NCBI GenBank assembly: GCA_963803775.1
Contig: CAWDNS010000001.1
Coordinates: 620,001-684,000, forward strand
Reading direction: 5' to 3'
DNA length: 64,000 nt
From: JABCZH01 sp963803775
Lineage (GTDB): Bacteria; Acidobacteriota; Terriglobia; Terriglobales; Acidobacteriaceae
Position 1 is the first letter of the stretch, and every line of letters begins with the position of its first letter. The position numbers and the translations under genes are program-made. Positions 24,957-31,732 of this stretch are shown here, one piece after another. The notes beneath the pieces were generated by a model. It did no database searches. It was not told the origin of the DNA and saw only the letters and a program-made list of their open reading frames with translations.

Positions 24957-25183
24957 GCGCTTATCTCCTTAGCTGATCTCATGCGCACGGTGACTATGTA
25001 CATTGACGACTGACCCCCGATACGTCCGGAAAATGTCACGCCGGGTTTTTCTGTACATCGGAGTCGCGCAGCCCTTACATGGGCGTCGATCCTGCGGTCA
25101 CTCTCGTCCATTTGCTTGCGGAACGCTTCTTCCGCCTGCCGCGTCGTCACATCCGCGAATATCCGAACGTCGTCAATCCTCAT
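24953..25183 (-). CDS. Small unknown gene between flgC and fliE
   Basis: A 76-residue frame fills most of the gap between flgC and fliE. It begins 16 bases after the flgC stop, behind AGGGA, and its stop overlaps the fliE TTG start; the fliE ribosome-binding site lies inside it. The N-terminal half looks coding and helical (RQAEEAFRKQMDESDRRIDA). No family is recognised. The tight coupling argues for a real translated gene, but flgC-fliE gaps elsewhere usually hold no gene, so it may be spurious. Confidence 0.45.
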   Translation of the reverse strand: MRIDDVRIFADVTTRQAEEAFRKQMDESDRRIDAHVRAARLRCTEKPGVTFSGRIGGQSSMYIVTVRMRSAKEISA

Positions 25184-25199
25184 TCTTGTTCCCTGCTTC

Positions 25200-25643
25200 C
25201 TACTTGATCAGCTCAATCGACTGCTGAATCATCTGCTTGCTGGCAGTAATGGCGGACGCATTGAGCTGATAGGAACGAACCGCTCCCATCAGATCCACCA
25301 TCTCCTGCACCGGATTAATAGCGGGATATGCCACATAGCCTTCCTTGTCCGCATCCGGATGTCCGGGTTCGTAGCGTTTCAACGGGGGTGTGCTGTCGTC
25401 CACTACCCGTTGCACGCGCACCGCGGGGATCATGTTGTTACCGCCGGGATGAAAACCCGCGAGCATCATCCGGAAAGGCAGGTTGCCGGAACTCGCAAAC
25501 ACAACTTCTTTGCGCCGATAAGGACCGCCGCCAGGGGTGTGGGTAGTCTCCGCGTTGGCCATGTTGGCGGCGACAATTTCCGCCCGTTGCCTTTCGGCCG
25601 ACAGTGCGGATCCGCTGATTTCGAGCACCGAAAACATACTCAT
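25200..25643 (-). CDS. flgC: Flagellar proximal-rod protein FlgC
   Basis: FlgC is a proximal-rod subunit. The 147-residue protein begins MSMFSVLEISGSALSAERQR with VAANMANAETTHTPGGGPYR, and ends with the conserved NPVQEMVDLMGAVRSYQLNA segment. Its ATG overlaps the flgB stop by 4 bases. Confidence 0.96.
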   Translation of the reverse strand: MSMFSVLEISGSALSAERQRAEIVAANMANAETTHTPGGGPYRRKEVVFASSGNLPFRMMLAGFHPGGNNMIPAVRVQRVVDDSTPPLKRYEPGHPDADKEGYVAYPAINPVQEMVDLMGAVRSYQLNASAITASKQMIQQSIELIK

Positions 25644-25999
25644 GCCTTGCTCCCTTCATTGATCGCGCTAAGAAGATTTTGAAATTCATGACGTAATAGC
25701 TGCACGCCCAATCCGAATTGCATCTGGGTCTCCGCCAGCAGTAAGCCTTCGCGGTCCATGCTGACGTTGTTGCCGTCGGGACGCTCCAGCAACCCGTGTA
25801 CCGAACGCACCACTGGCAGAAAGTTCGCCGACTCATTAGTTGCGGCACGCTGCAGCTCACTGTGAAAGTCGAGGTCTTTGGTCTGATAACCCGGCGTGTC
25901 AACGTTCGCCATGTTGGCAACAACCAGTTGTTGGCGTTGTGCCGTGACGTCTAGTGCTTTCTCGAGCAGATTCATCGTGGGAGTGGAAACGTCGTTCAT
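25640..25999 (-). CDS. flgB: Flagellar proximal-rod protein FlgB
   Basis: FlgB is the most proximal rod subunit. The 119-residue protein has LLEKALDVTAQRQQLVVANM, ANVDTPGYQTKDLDFHSEL and a central DGNNVSMDREGLLLAETQMQ, all family hallmarks. Its ATG overlaps the stop of the NtrC-type regulator by 4 bases, so the rod genes are coupled to the two-component system that should control them. Confidence 0.96.
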   Translation of the reverse strand: MNDVSTPTMNLLEKALDVTAQRQQLVVANMANVDTPGYQTKDLDFHSELQRAATNESANFLPVVRSVHGLLERPDGNNVSMDREGLLLAETQMQFGLGVQLLRHEFQNLLSAINEGSKA

Positions 26000-27366
26000 G
26001 CATACCTCCGAGGTGGCAATCCGTATTCCCTAATCTTGTTGCGGATAGTTCGCAGACTCACGCCCAGCATCTCGGCGGCACGAGTCCGGTTTCCGCCGGT
26101 AACATTCAGAGTGGTTTCGAGTAAGTGTCGCTGCAATTCGCGGATTGAAGTTCCCGCCTGCAGCGAAGCCGAAGCGATCAAACGTGGCGCCTTAGCAGAG
26201 TTGGATCGGGAGATTTCAGCACTCAGATGCTCGGGCCCGATTTCACTGGTATCGGACAGGGTCAATACTCGCTGCATGAAGTTTGCGAACTCACGGACAT
26301 TCCCAGGCCATGCTTGTCGCTGTAGGCCTGCAACAAATTCTGGATACAGGACTGGCGCAGGCCGACTAGATTTAGCCGCGAACTGCTGAGCAAAGAATTC
26401 TGCTAATGCGGGTATGTCTTCGCGCCGTTCGCACAGCGGCGGTAGGGTAAGAGGAATTACATTTAAACGATAGTAAAGATCGGCGCGGAACTTTCCTTCT
26501 TCCACCATCCTATGCAGGGATATGTTGGTTGTGGCCACTACCCTTATGTTTACGGCTGTAGTGCGAGTGTCCCCCAATCTTTCGATTTGCCGCTCTTGCA
26601 GAGCACGCAACAGCTTGGGCTGCAGGTTGACCGGCATCTCGCCGATTTCATCCAGCAATAAGGTTCCACTTTGCGCCAACTCGAACTTTCCCGCCTTCGA
26701 TGCCGTGGCGCCGGTATAGGCTCCGCGTACATGACCGAACAATTCGCTCTCGAGCAAATGCTCGGGGACTGCTGCACAATTGACCGCTACGAAAGGTTTT
26801 TCGCGGCGGGAACTGTTGTCGTGTATGAATCGTGCCAAGAGTTCTTTGCCGGTACCACTTTCGGCTTCAATCAGAACATCGGCGTTCGTCCGAGCCGCAT
26901 GGCGAGCACGATCCAAGGCCTGCAACAAAGCGGGTGCCGTCCCCACAATGGCATTCTTCTCGGTTTCGCTGGGAACAACAGCATTCCTCACATGTTGCAT
27001 GACTCGGGTAACCGAGGCCTGAAGCTGATCGAAAGAAATTGGCTTGGTCAGGTAGTCGCAGGCTCCGTCCTGGATCGCCTTCACAGCTTCCGGCACGTTA
27101 CCGAAGGCGGTCAGCACGATTACGGCTGTTGAGGGATGCGAGCTGCGTACGGTGCGCATAAGCTGTAAACCGTTTCCGTCGGGCATGCGGACGTCAGTAA
27201 CCACCAGCGGAAAATGATCGTTCTGGATTCTCCGGAGCGCGTCCGACGCGCCCGACGCAGTCTCGACCCGCCAGCCTTCACGTTGGAAGTTGGCCTGTAA
27301 CGCCATGCGCATCCCAGGTTCGTCGTCCACCACTAACACAGACTGATGAGTTGCCTGATCATTCAT
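25996..27366 (-). CDS. NtrC-family sigma-54 response regulator (FlrC/FleR-like)
   Basis: The 456-residue protein has a receiver domain (phosphoacceptor Asp58 in VVTDVRMPD), a central AAA+ domain (Walker A ESGTGKE at 169-175, Walker B region LLLDEIGEMP) and a Fis-type DNA-binding helix-turn-helix at the C-terminus (NRTRAAEMLGVSLRTIRNKI). The sigma-54 contact loop reads GAYTGA (215-220), not the usual GAFTGA. It is the direct partner of the upstream kinase (4-base overlap) and precedes flgB. By analogy to FlrC and FleR, it should activate rod, hook and C-ring genes from the sigma-54 promoters in the window, binding the GGCA-N5-TGCC palindromes. Confidence 0.92.
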   Translation of the reverse strand: MNDQATHQSVLVVDDEPGMRMALQANFQREGWRVETASGASDALRRIQNDHFPLVVTDVRMPDGNGLQLMRTVRSSHPSTAVIVLTAFGNVPEAVKAIQDGACDYLTKPISFDQLQASVTRVMQHVRNAVVPSETEKNAIVGTAPALLQALDRARHAARTNADVLIEAESGTGKELLARFIHDNSSRREKPFVAVNCAAVPEHLLESELFGHVRGAYTGATASKAGKFELAQSGTLLLDEIGEMPVNLQPKLLRALQERQIERLGDTRTTAVNIRVVATTNISLHRMVEEGKFRADLYYRLNVIPLTLPPLCERREDIPALAEFFAQQFAAKSSRPAPVLYPEFVAGLQRQAWPGNVREFANFMQRVLTLSDTSEIGPEHLSAEISRSNSAKAPRLIASASLQAGTSIRELQRHLLETTLNVTGGNRTRAAEMLGVSLRTIRNKIREYGLPPRRYA

Positions 27367-28604
27367 AGAACTGGAAACTCCATATGGAAGGTTGTTCCCT
27401 TCTCTAACTGGCTACGCACCGAAATCGTCCCGCGGTGCTGCTCTACGATCCGCTGACACACTGTGAGTCCTAGGCCCGGGCTCTGTTTGCCAGTGCTGAA
27501 TCCGGGCTCGAAGATATGCGGAATGTCCTCGGAGCGGATACCACTGCCGGTATCGGCAACCTCAACCACGGCGATGGTCTTATCATCGCCAGAACCAACG
27601 TGTCCCGCGACCGTGATGCTGCCACCCGCTGCAGTGTGTCGCAGCGCATTGCACACCAAATTCAAGATCACTTGTTGAAGTCCGCCGGCGTCGGCCGCAA
27701 TTTCTGTCAGTCCCAGAGTTAACTGAAGGTTGAGTGAGACTCCGCTTTGTCTGGCCAGCGGCTGAACAAAATTGGCCGCGCTGCGTAAAGCTTCGCCTAG
27801 TTTTGTAGGCTGCAGATTGGAAGTCCCCAAGCTGTGGAAGCGCAACACATTGTTTACGACCGCGGACAGGGAGCGCACCCCGGCCTGCAAGTGCTGAACG
27901 CATTGCTTGGAGTCTTCGTTCAGTCCACCGTCGCCAGCCAACAGTCCAGTTAGCAGTTCCATGCTACCCAGAGGATTGCGGATTTCGTGTGCCAGCACCG
28001 TCGCCATCTCCGCCAGCGCGACCATGTGGCGCGAAGCTTCCCGATCCTGCTCGGCCTCTTTGGAAGCGGTCGTATCACGACAAATAAGAATGGCTCTTGC
28101 GTTGGTTCGCGCTTGATGGTTCCCAGCTTCGGTGTCCACCATGGCGCTGTAGCGGACAGTCACCCAGCGCTTCTTATCGTGACTATCGAAACAGAAATCA
28201 TGTTCATCGCCCTGCTTCCAAGCCGGGCAACCCTCGGCATCCAGCACGGCCCGGATGTGCTCCGGAAGATTTGCCCAAGCCGGCGCCCGATCGGTTGAGA
28301 TCTCAAACAACCGTTGTGCCTCAGGGTTCAAAAGGACGATTTGTTTACTGTGGGGCTCGAGAACCGCCACGCCACAGGGCAGCGCGTCCAGAATCTGGCG
28401 TAACGCGATGCGCATGCACTCGTTCTCAGCCACGCTTGAGGCCAGAGCGCGATTGCGTTCCTCCAACTGAGTGCGCAGGTGCGTCACTTCATCGTGCAGT
28501 TGCCAGTGCGAATGTTCCAATCGACCGGCCGCCGCAATGAAAGAAGAGAATGCGTCAGCCAGTTGCGCGTTCGCCATCGGCGGCGGTGTGGCAACCATTT
28601 CCAT
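27363..28604 (-). CDS. Cytosolic PAS histidine kinase (FlrB/FleS-like)
   Basis: This sensor kinase has no membrane segment. It contains an N-terminal helical segment, a PAS-like domain (residues about 75-185, LDALPCGVAVLEPHSKQIVL), a HisKA domain with the phosphoacceptor His in LAEMATVLAHEIRNPLGSME, and an HATPase domain with VVEVADTGSGIRSEDIPHIF and SPGLGLTVCQRIVEQHRGTI. It forms a pair with the downstream NtrC-type regulator. An ATG at 28631 is also in frame but lies inside the palindrome at 28621-28639 and only four bases after the predicted transcript start. The ATG at 28604 is therefore given here, with 28631 as the alternative. Confidence 0.9.
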   Translation of the reverse strand: MEMVATPPPMANAQLADAFSSFIAAAGRLEHSHWQLHDEVTHLRTQLEERNRALASSVAENECMRIALRQILDALPCGVAVLEPHSKQIVLLNPEAQRLFEISTDRAPAWANLPEHIRAVLDAEGCPAWKQGDEHDFCFDSHDKKRWVTVRYSAMVDTEAGNHQARTNARAILICRDTTASKEAEQDREASRHMVALAEMATVLAHEIRNPLGSMELLTGLLAGDGGLNEDSKQCVQHLQAGVRSLSAVVNNVLRFHSLGTSNLQPTKLGEALRSAANFVQPLARQSGVSLNLQLTLGLTEIAADAGGLQQVILNLVCNALRHTAAGGSITVAGHVGSGDDKTIAVVEVADTGSGIRSEDIPHIFEPGFSTGKQSPGLGLTVCQRIVEQHRGTISVRSQLEKGTTFHMEFPVL

Positions 28605-28620
28605 TGGACTCAAATGAGAG

Positions 28621-28639
28621 CTAGGCAACATCTGCCCAG
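28621..28639. promoter_or_regulatory. Palindromic activator-like site at the kinase-regulator operon start
   Basis: CTAGGCA-ACATC-TGCCCAG has one mismatch to the perfect copies at 19489 and 29387. It lies at and just after the predicted transcription start of the kinase operon. Downstream activator sites are known for FleQ and FlrC. It may mediate autoregulation. Confidence 0.6.
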
Positions 28640-28645
28640 TCAGAA

Positions 28646-28661
28646 TGCACGGGCTCTGCCA
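28646..28661 (-). promoter_or_regulatory. Sigma-54 type promoter before the histidine kinase operon
   Basis: The minus strand reads TGGCAGAGCCCGTGCA, with GG-N10-GC and TTTGGCA at the -24 side. It closely resembles the fliM site (TTTGGCATCTCCCGTGCT). It would drive kinase-regulator-flgB-flgC-fliE-fliF-fliG-fliH-fliI-fliJ. Confidence 0.8.
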
Positions 28662-28944
28662 AAGCGACGCGACTCCACTCGGTCAGTGTCGAAGGTAATT
28701 GCAGTATGAGTGTTCGTTCTTGGCTTTTCCGCTGTTGAGCCGCACTACAACTGCCGATGTTTGGTTTCCAGCGTCAAGGTTTGTGTGCGGACGAATTTCT
28801 ACGAGCGGCCGAGGTACGGGCAAACTGCTGTACACATTAGAGGTGCGTGAGAAACCGATGGATGGAAACGCCGTGGTCCAGATCTGGTTTAACTGGTAGC
28901 TTGCGTGCATCAGAAAAACGCGCGCAATACGAAATGGAACCCAA
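28662..28944. other. Intergenic region between divergent kinase and PilZ genes
   Basis: These bases carry no convincing gene. The kinase-side end holds the sigma-54 promoter. No clear sigma-28 or sigma-54 box was found for the PilZ gene, which may use a housekeeping promoter. Confidence 0.45.
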
Positions 28945-29319
28945 GTGAGCAACCAACGCAAGACTGCAGTTCAAGAATATGGCTATCGTTTGCCGAGATT
29001 TCCTGCGGACTTCAGTTTGGTATTGCAAATCTCCGATCCTGAGCCCAGGCTGCTTGACGCACGCTGCCGCGATATCAGCGAGGATGGAATCGCGGCGCGA
29101 ATCGCAGAACCTCTGAGTGTGGGCACCCGCGTGACCTTATTGTTGACTCTGCCCGGCAAATCAGTCTCGTTGCCTATTGCCGCAACCGTCAGCCACCAGG
29201 ATCGCGGAGATCACGGATTCGCCTTCAAATTCTCCTCTCAGAATGAGCGCGAACAAGTGCAGAAATATGTACTCACCCTTCGCAGCGGCAACTTCGCCTT
29301 GCGCCGGGGCCCTAAGTAA
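28945..29319 (+). CDS. PilZ-domain protein (probable c-di-GMP receptor)
   Basis: The 124-residue protein consists of a single PilZ domain. The N-terminal arginine motif is YRLPRF, and the second binding motif is RDISEDGIAARI (D/NxSxxG). A beta barrel continues as LSVGTRVTLLLTLPGKSVSL and IAATVSHQDRGDHGFAFKF. PilZ proteins of this size bind c-di-GMP and often act on motility. It is encoded 130 bases before fliM, and GGDEF and EAL genes are nearby. Confidence 0.85.
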   Translation: MSNQRKTAVQEYGYRLPRFPADFSLVLQISDPEPRLLDARCRDISEDGIAARIAEPLSVGTRVTLLLTLPGKSVSLPIAATVSHQDRGDHGFAFKFSSQNEREQVQKYVLTLRSGNFALRRGPK

Positions 29320-29363
29320 CGAATCGCTTCCCCTGCGCAGGCGAAATCGAAAAGTCTTCCGTT

Positions 29364-29380
29364 TTGGCATCTCCCGTGCT
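29364..29380 (+). promoter_or_regulatory. Sigma-54 type promoter before fliM
   Basis: TTGGCATCTCCCGTGCT has GG at 29366-29367 and GC at 29378-29379, 10 bases apart. The predicted start is near 29391, within the downstream palindrome and about 59 bases before the fliM ATG. Confidence 0.8.
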
Positions 29381-29386
29381 TAACCA

Positions 29387-29405
29387 CTAGGCAGATGTTG
29401 CCTAG
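29387..29405. promoter_or_regulatory. Palindromic activator-like site downstream of the fliM promoter
   Basis: CTAGGCA-GATGT-TGCCTAG is a perfect inverted repeat with 7-base arms. Its position relative to the sigma-54 promoter is nearly the same as at the kinase operon (7 bases downstream of the -12 box in both). The arms are identical to those at 19489-19507. Confidence 0.65.
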
Positions 29406-29449
29406 CGCTCATCTGTCTCTAATCGACTCACGCGCCGGGCACCGAAAAC

Positions 29450-30430
29450 ATGGAAAAGGTCCTCAGTCAGGAAGAAATTGACGCGATGGTTCGGGCCGCC
29501 CGCGGCCGCCAGAGCGACGGAGTGCCCGCTACCGAGAAACGGTCGGTCAAGCCCTGCGGCTTCCGGCAATCCGGTCAGCTAACCGGCGAACAAGTGCGTG
29601 CGTTGACCATTCTGCATGAAGGCTTTGCGCGCAGCGTCTCTCAGTCCCTGGGAGCCTACCTCCGCGTGGTGTTCGAAGCCACGCTCGTGTCCGTCGAGCA
29701 AGTTGCCTATTCCGAATTCCTGGAACGAGTGCCTGAAGTTACGTACATGACTTCGTTCCAGGTCCGGCCGATCGGCGCAGCGGCAGCCATGCAGCTCGAT
29801 CATTCTCTAGTATTCCCGTTGGTGGATCTCTTGTTGGGCGGGACCGGCCAGTGTGATCCCATGACCCGCGAGGTCAGCGAAATCGAAGAACAAATCATGG
29901 ACGGGGTTGCCAGAATCGTCTGCCGGGAGTTAGCTGCATCTTGGGCACCCATGGGGACTGAAATCGATTTGGAGCATCGTCAGCCCACGGCCCAAATGCA
30001 GCGCTTTCTGGCTGCAGGCGAGAAGACGCTCTGCCTAAGCTTTCAAGTTAAGCTGGCGGAAGCTCAAGGCACAATGAACCTGGTGCTTCCGCTCTCCATC
30101 TCCAACACCCTGCTGCGCAAGCTTTCCACCGATTGGTCTTACGCAAAACCTCGAACCATTAGCCGGTCTGGGCGCAAGCTGGCCGAAAGAATGATGGAGT
30201 GCCCGTTTGAGCTCATCCTGGGAATTCCCGATATTAAGCTCCGCGTTCAGACCATACTCGAACTCACTCCCGGGGAAGTTTGCAACCTTGGGATTCCGGT
30301 TCGCCTGCCCGCCGCCTTGGTGATAGCCGGTCGCGAAGTTTTTGAAGCCGAACCGGTGCGCCAGGGTCGTCATCGTGCTGCCCAAGTCCGGCAGCAGATT
30401 GCAACCTCGGACGCAGAAAGGAAACAATAA
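29450..30430 (+). CDS. fliM: Flagellar motor switch protein FliM
   Basis: FliM is the C-ring protein that receives phosphorylated CheY. The 326-residue protein begins with the CheY-binding helix EKVLSQEEIDAMVRAA. The middle CheC-like domain follows (ALTILHEGFARSVSQSLGAY, EFLERVPEVTYMTSFQV, HSLVFPLVDLLLGG). The C-terminal SpoA domain ends with LGIPDIKLRVQTILELTPGE. An intact CheY-binding motif implies chemotaxis control, although no che genes lie in the window. It is separated from the main switch-protein cluster. Confidence 0.96.
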   Translation: MEKVLSQEEIDAMVRAARGRQSDGVPATEKRSVKPCGFRQSGQLTGEQVRALTILHEGFARSVSQSLGAYLRVVFEATLVSVEQVAYSEFLERVPEVTYMTSFQVRPIGAAAAMQLDHSLVFPLVDLLLGGTGQCDPMTREVSEIEEQIMDGVARIVCRELAASWAPMGTEIDLEHRQPTAQMQRFLAAGEKTLCLSFQVKLAEAQGTMNLVLPLSISNTLLRKLSTDWSYAKPRTISRSGRKLAERMMECPFELILGIPDIKLRVQTILELTPGEVCNLGIPVRLPAALVIAGREVFEAEPVRQGRHRAAQVRQQIATSDAERKQ

Positions 30431-30432
30431 GC

Positions 30433-31257
30433 ATGCCGCCAATCACATCCGGAACCCCGCTGCATTCGCTTGCAGAGGTCTTTCGTAACAGCCTCGGCGA
30501 AGTTTTGTCGCAAACTCTCGCCACGCCGTGGAGTGTTGAACTTAAAGCGGAGGAGGATGTTGCTCCTGACGACAGCGCTCCCTTGTACTTTGGAATTGCC
30601 CTGTCCGGCAGCTTGCAGGGAAACGCGGCCTTTAAACTGCTTCTTGCGGATGCCCGTTCGCTGGGGCAGAAGCTGCTGAAAGAGCCGGCCGACGCTTCGT
30701 CGGAACTGAACTCCGAACACAAACAGGCCATTGAAGGTTTACTGCGTAAAGTCACCGAGCAAACAGCGGCAGCTCTCAAAGCCGGGTACGGCGAGGTGGG
30801 GCTGCAACTCAGCAGTATGGATGCGCCTTCCTGGCCTGGAGTCACTGTCCTGCTCATGGCCTCCGCTGGTCCTGCCGGTACTCTTTCGGTGCAGATACGG
30901 CTCAGTAACGAATTGGTGGCGGCTTTACCGGTTCCGGCCGAGACGCCTAATCCGCTCCCGGTCGAGGTTCCCCTGGTCGTCGACAGTAATCTGGACTTGC
31001 TGCTGGGCGTCGATCTCAGCCTTACCCTGCGCTTCGGGCAGCGTACTTTGACCCTGCGCGAGATACTCGATCTCAGTTCGGGCTCAGTCATTGAACTGGA
31101 CCGGCGGGTGCAGGAACCGGCGGATCTTTTGCTGGGCGACAAGCTAATTGCACGGGGCGAAGTAGTGATCGTCGATAGCAACTACGGTCTTCGCATCACC
31201 GAAGTGTGCGACGCTCAACATCACGCCGCAAAGGGGGCCTTGTCCGCAGCCCAATGA
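30433..31257 (+). CDS. FliN/FliY-type C-ring protein with long N-terminal domain (second SpoA protein)
   Basis: The 274-residue protein begins 2 bases after the fliM stop. The C-terminal ~85 residues are a SpoA/FliN domain (LLGVDLSLTLRFGQRTLTLR, LSSGSVIELDRRVQEPADLL, then VVIVDSNYGLRITEV). The N-terminal ~160 residues resemble a CheC/CheX-like alpha/beta domain (GSLQGNAAFKLLLADARSLG), as in FliY, but the catalytic CheC residues were not identified. It could form the C ring together with the short FliN of 14564-14851. Confidence 0.85.
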   Translation: MPPITSGTPLHSLAEVFRNSLGEVLSQTLATPWSVELKAEEDVAPDDSAPLYFGIALSGSLQGNAAFKLLLADARSLGQKLLKEPADASSELNSEHKQAIEGLLRKVTEQTAAALKAGYGEVGLQLSSMDAPSWPGVTVLLMASAGPAGTLSVQIRLSNELVAALPVPAETPNPLPVEVPLVVDSNLDLLLGVDLSLTLRFGQRTLTLREILDLSSGSVIELDRRVQEPADLLLGDKLIARGEVVIVDSNYGLRITEVCDAQHHAAKGALSAAQ

Positions 31258-31327
31258 TTCTGAGCACAACAACCGCAGGCGGAATGATGCATAATGGCTC
31301 AACTGAAATGTATGGAAGAGGCACACC

Positions 31328-31618
31328 ATGAAAGTTGATTTAAACGGATTAACTGGGTCTGTGCTGGATGGCGTTAAATCGCCGCAACGCGCCCCGTCGG
31401 ATGCAACTGCGACTTCTGCGGCCGGCACTGAGCCGACAGTTGGGGAAGATGCTGCGACTCTGTCCGTAGGTAGCGCAAGTGTTAACTCGCTGGTTGCCAA
31501 AGCCCTCGACGCACCTGACATTCGTCAGGATAAAGTCGAAGCCCTTCGCCAAGCCGTCCAGAACGGGGAATACAAACTTGATCCGGCGCAGATCGCAGAA
31601 GCCATGATTCGGCAATAA
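31328..31618 (+). CDS. Anti-sigma-28 factor, FlgM paralogue (copy 2)
   Basis: The 96-residue protein shares its C-terminal sigma-binding half with FlgM copy 1: ALDAPDIRQDKVEALRQAV and QNGEYKLDPAQIAEAMIRQ here, against ALQTPDIRHDQVGSLQQSV and SNGEYELDPSAIAEAMLHF there. The N-terminus differs (MKVDLNGLTGSVLDGVKSPQ). It lies 70 bases after the fliM-SpoA pair with no promoter of its own seen, so it probably belongs to that sigma-54 transcript. It may restrain FliA early, before copy 1 is made by FliA itself. Confidence 0.85.
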   Translation: MKVDLNGLTGSVLDGVKSPQRAPSDATATSAAGTEPTVGEDAATLSVGSASVNSLVAKALDAPDIRQDKVEALRQAVQNGEYKLDPAQIAEAMIRQ

Positions 31619-31694
31619 GCCACCGTCTTTCGTTATTGCCGGACGCGAAGCGGTATCCCTTGGGTGTCACAAAACCCGCATCCTAAAGTAACCC

Positions 31695-31722
31695 TAAAGT
31701 TTTCCCTCCGCATTGCCGATAA
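31695..31722 (+). promoter_or_regulatory. Near-perfect sigma-28 promoter before the EAL-HDOD gene
   Basis: TAAAGTTT (31695-31702) is the exact FliA -35 consensus and GCCGATAA (31715-31722) the exact -10 consensus, with 16 bases between TAAA and GCC. This is the best FliA match in the window. The GTG start of the next gene is at 31733, only about 10 bases after the -10 box. Confidence 0.9.
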
Positions 31723-31732
31723 AGGATAAGCT

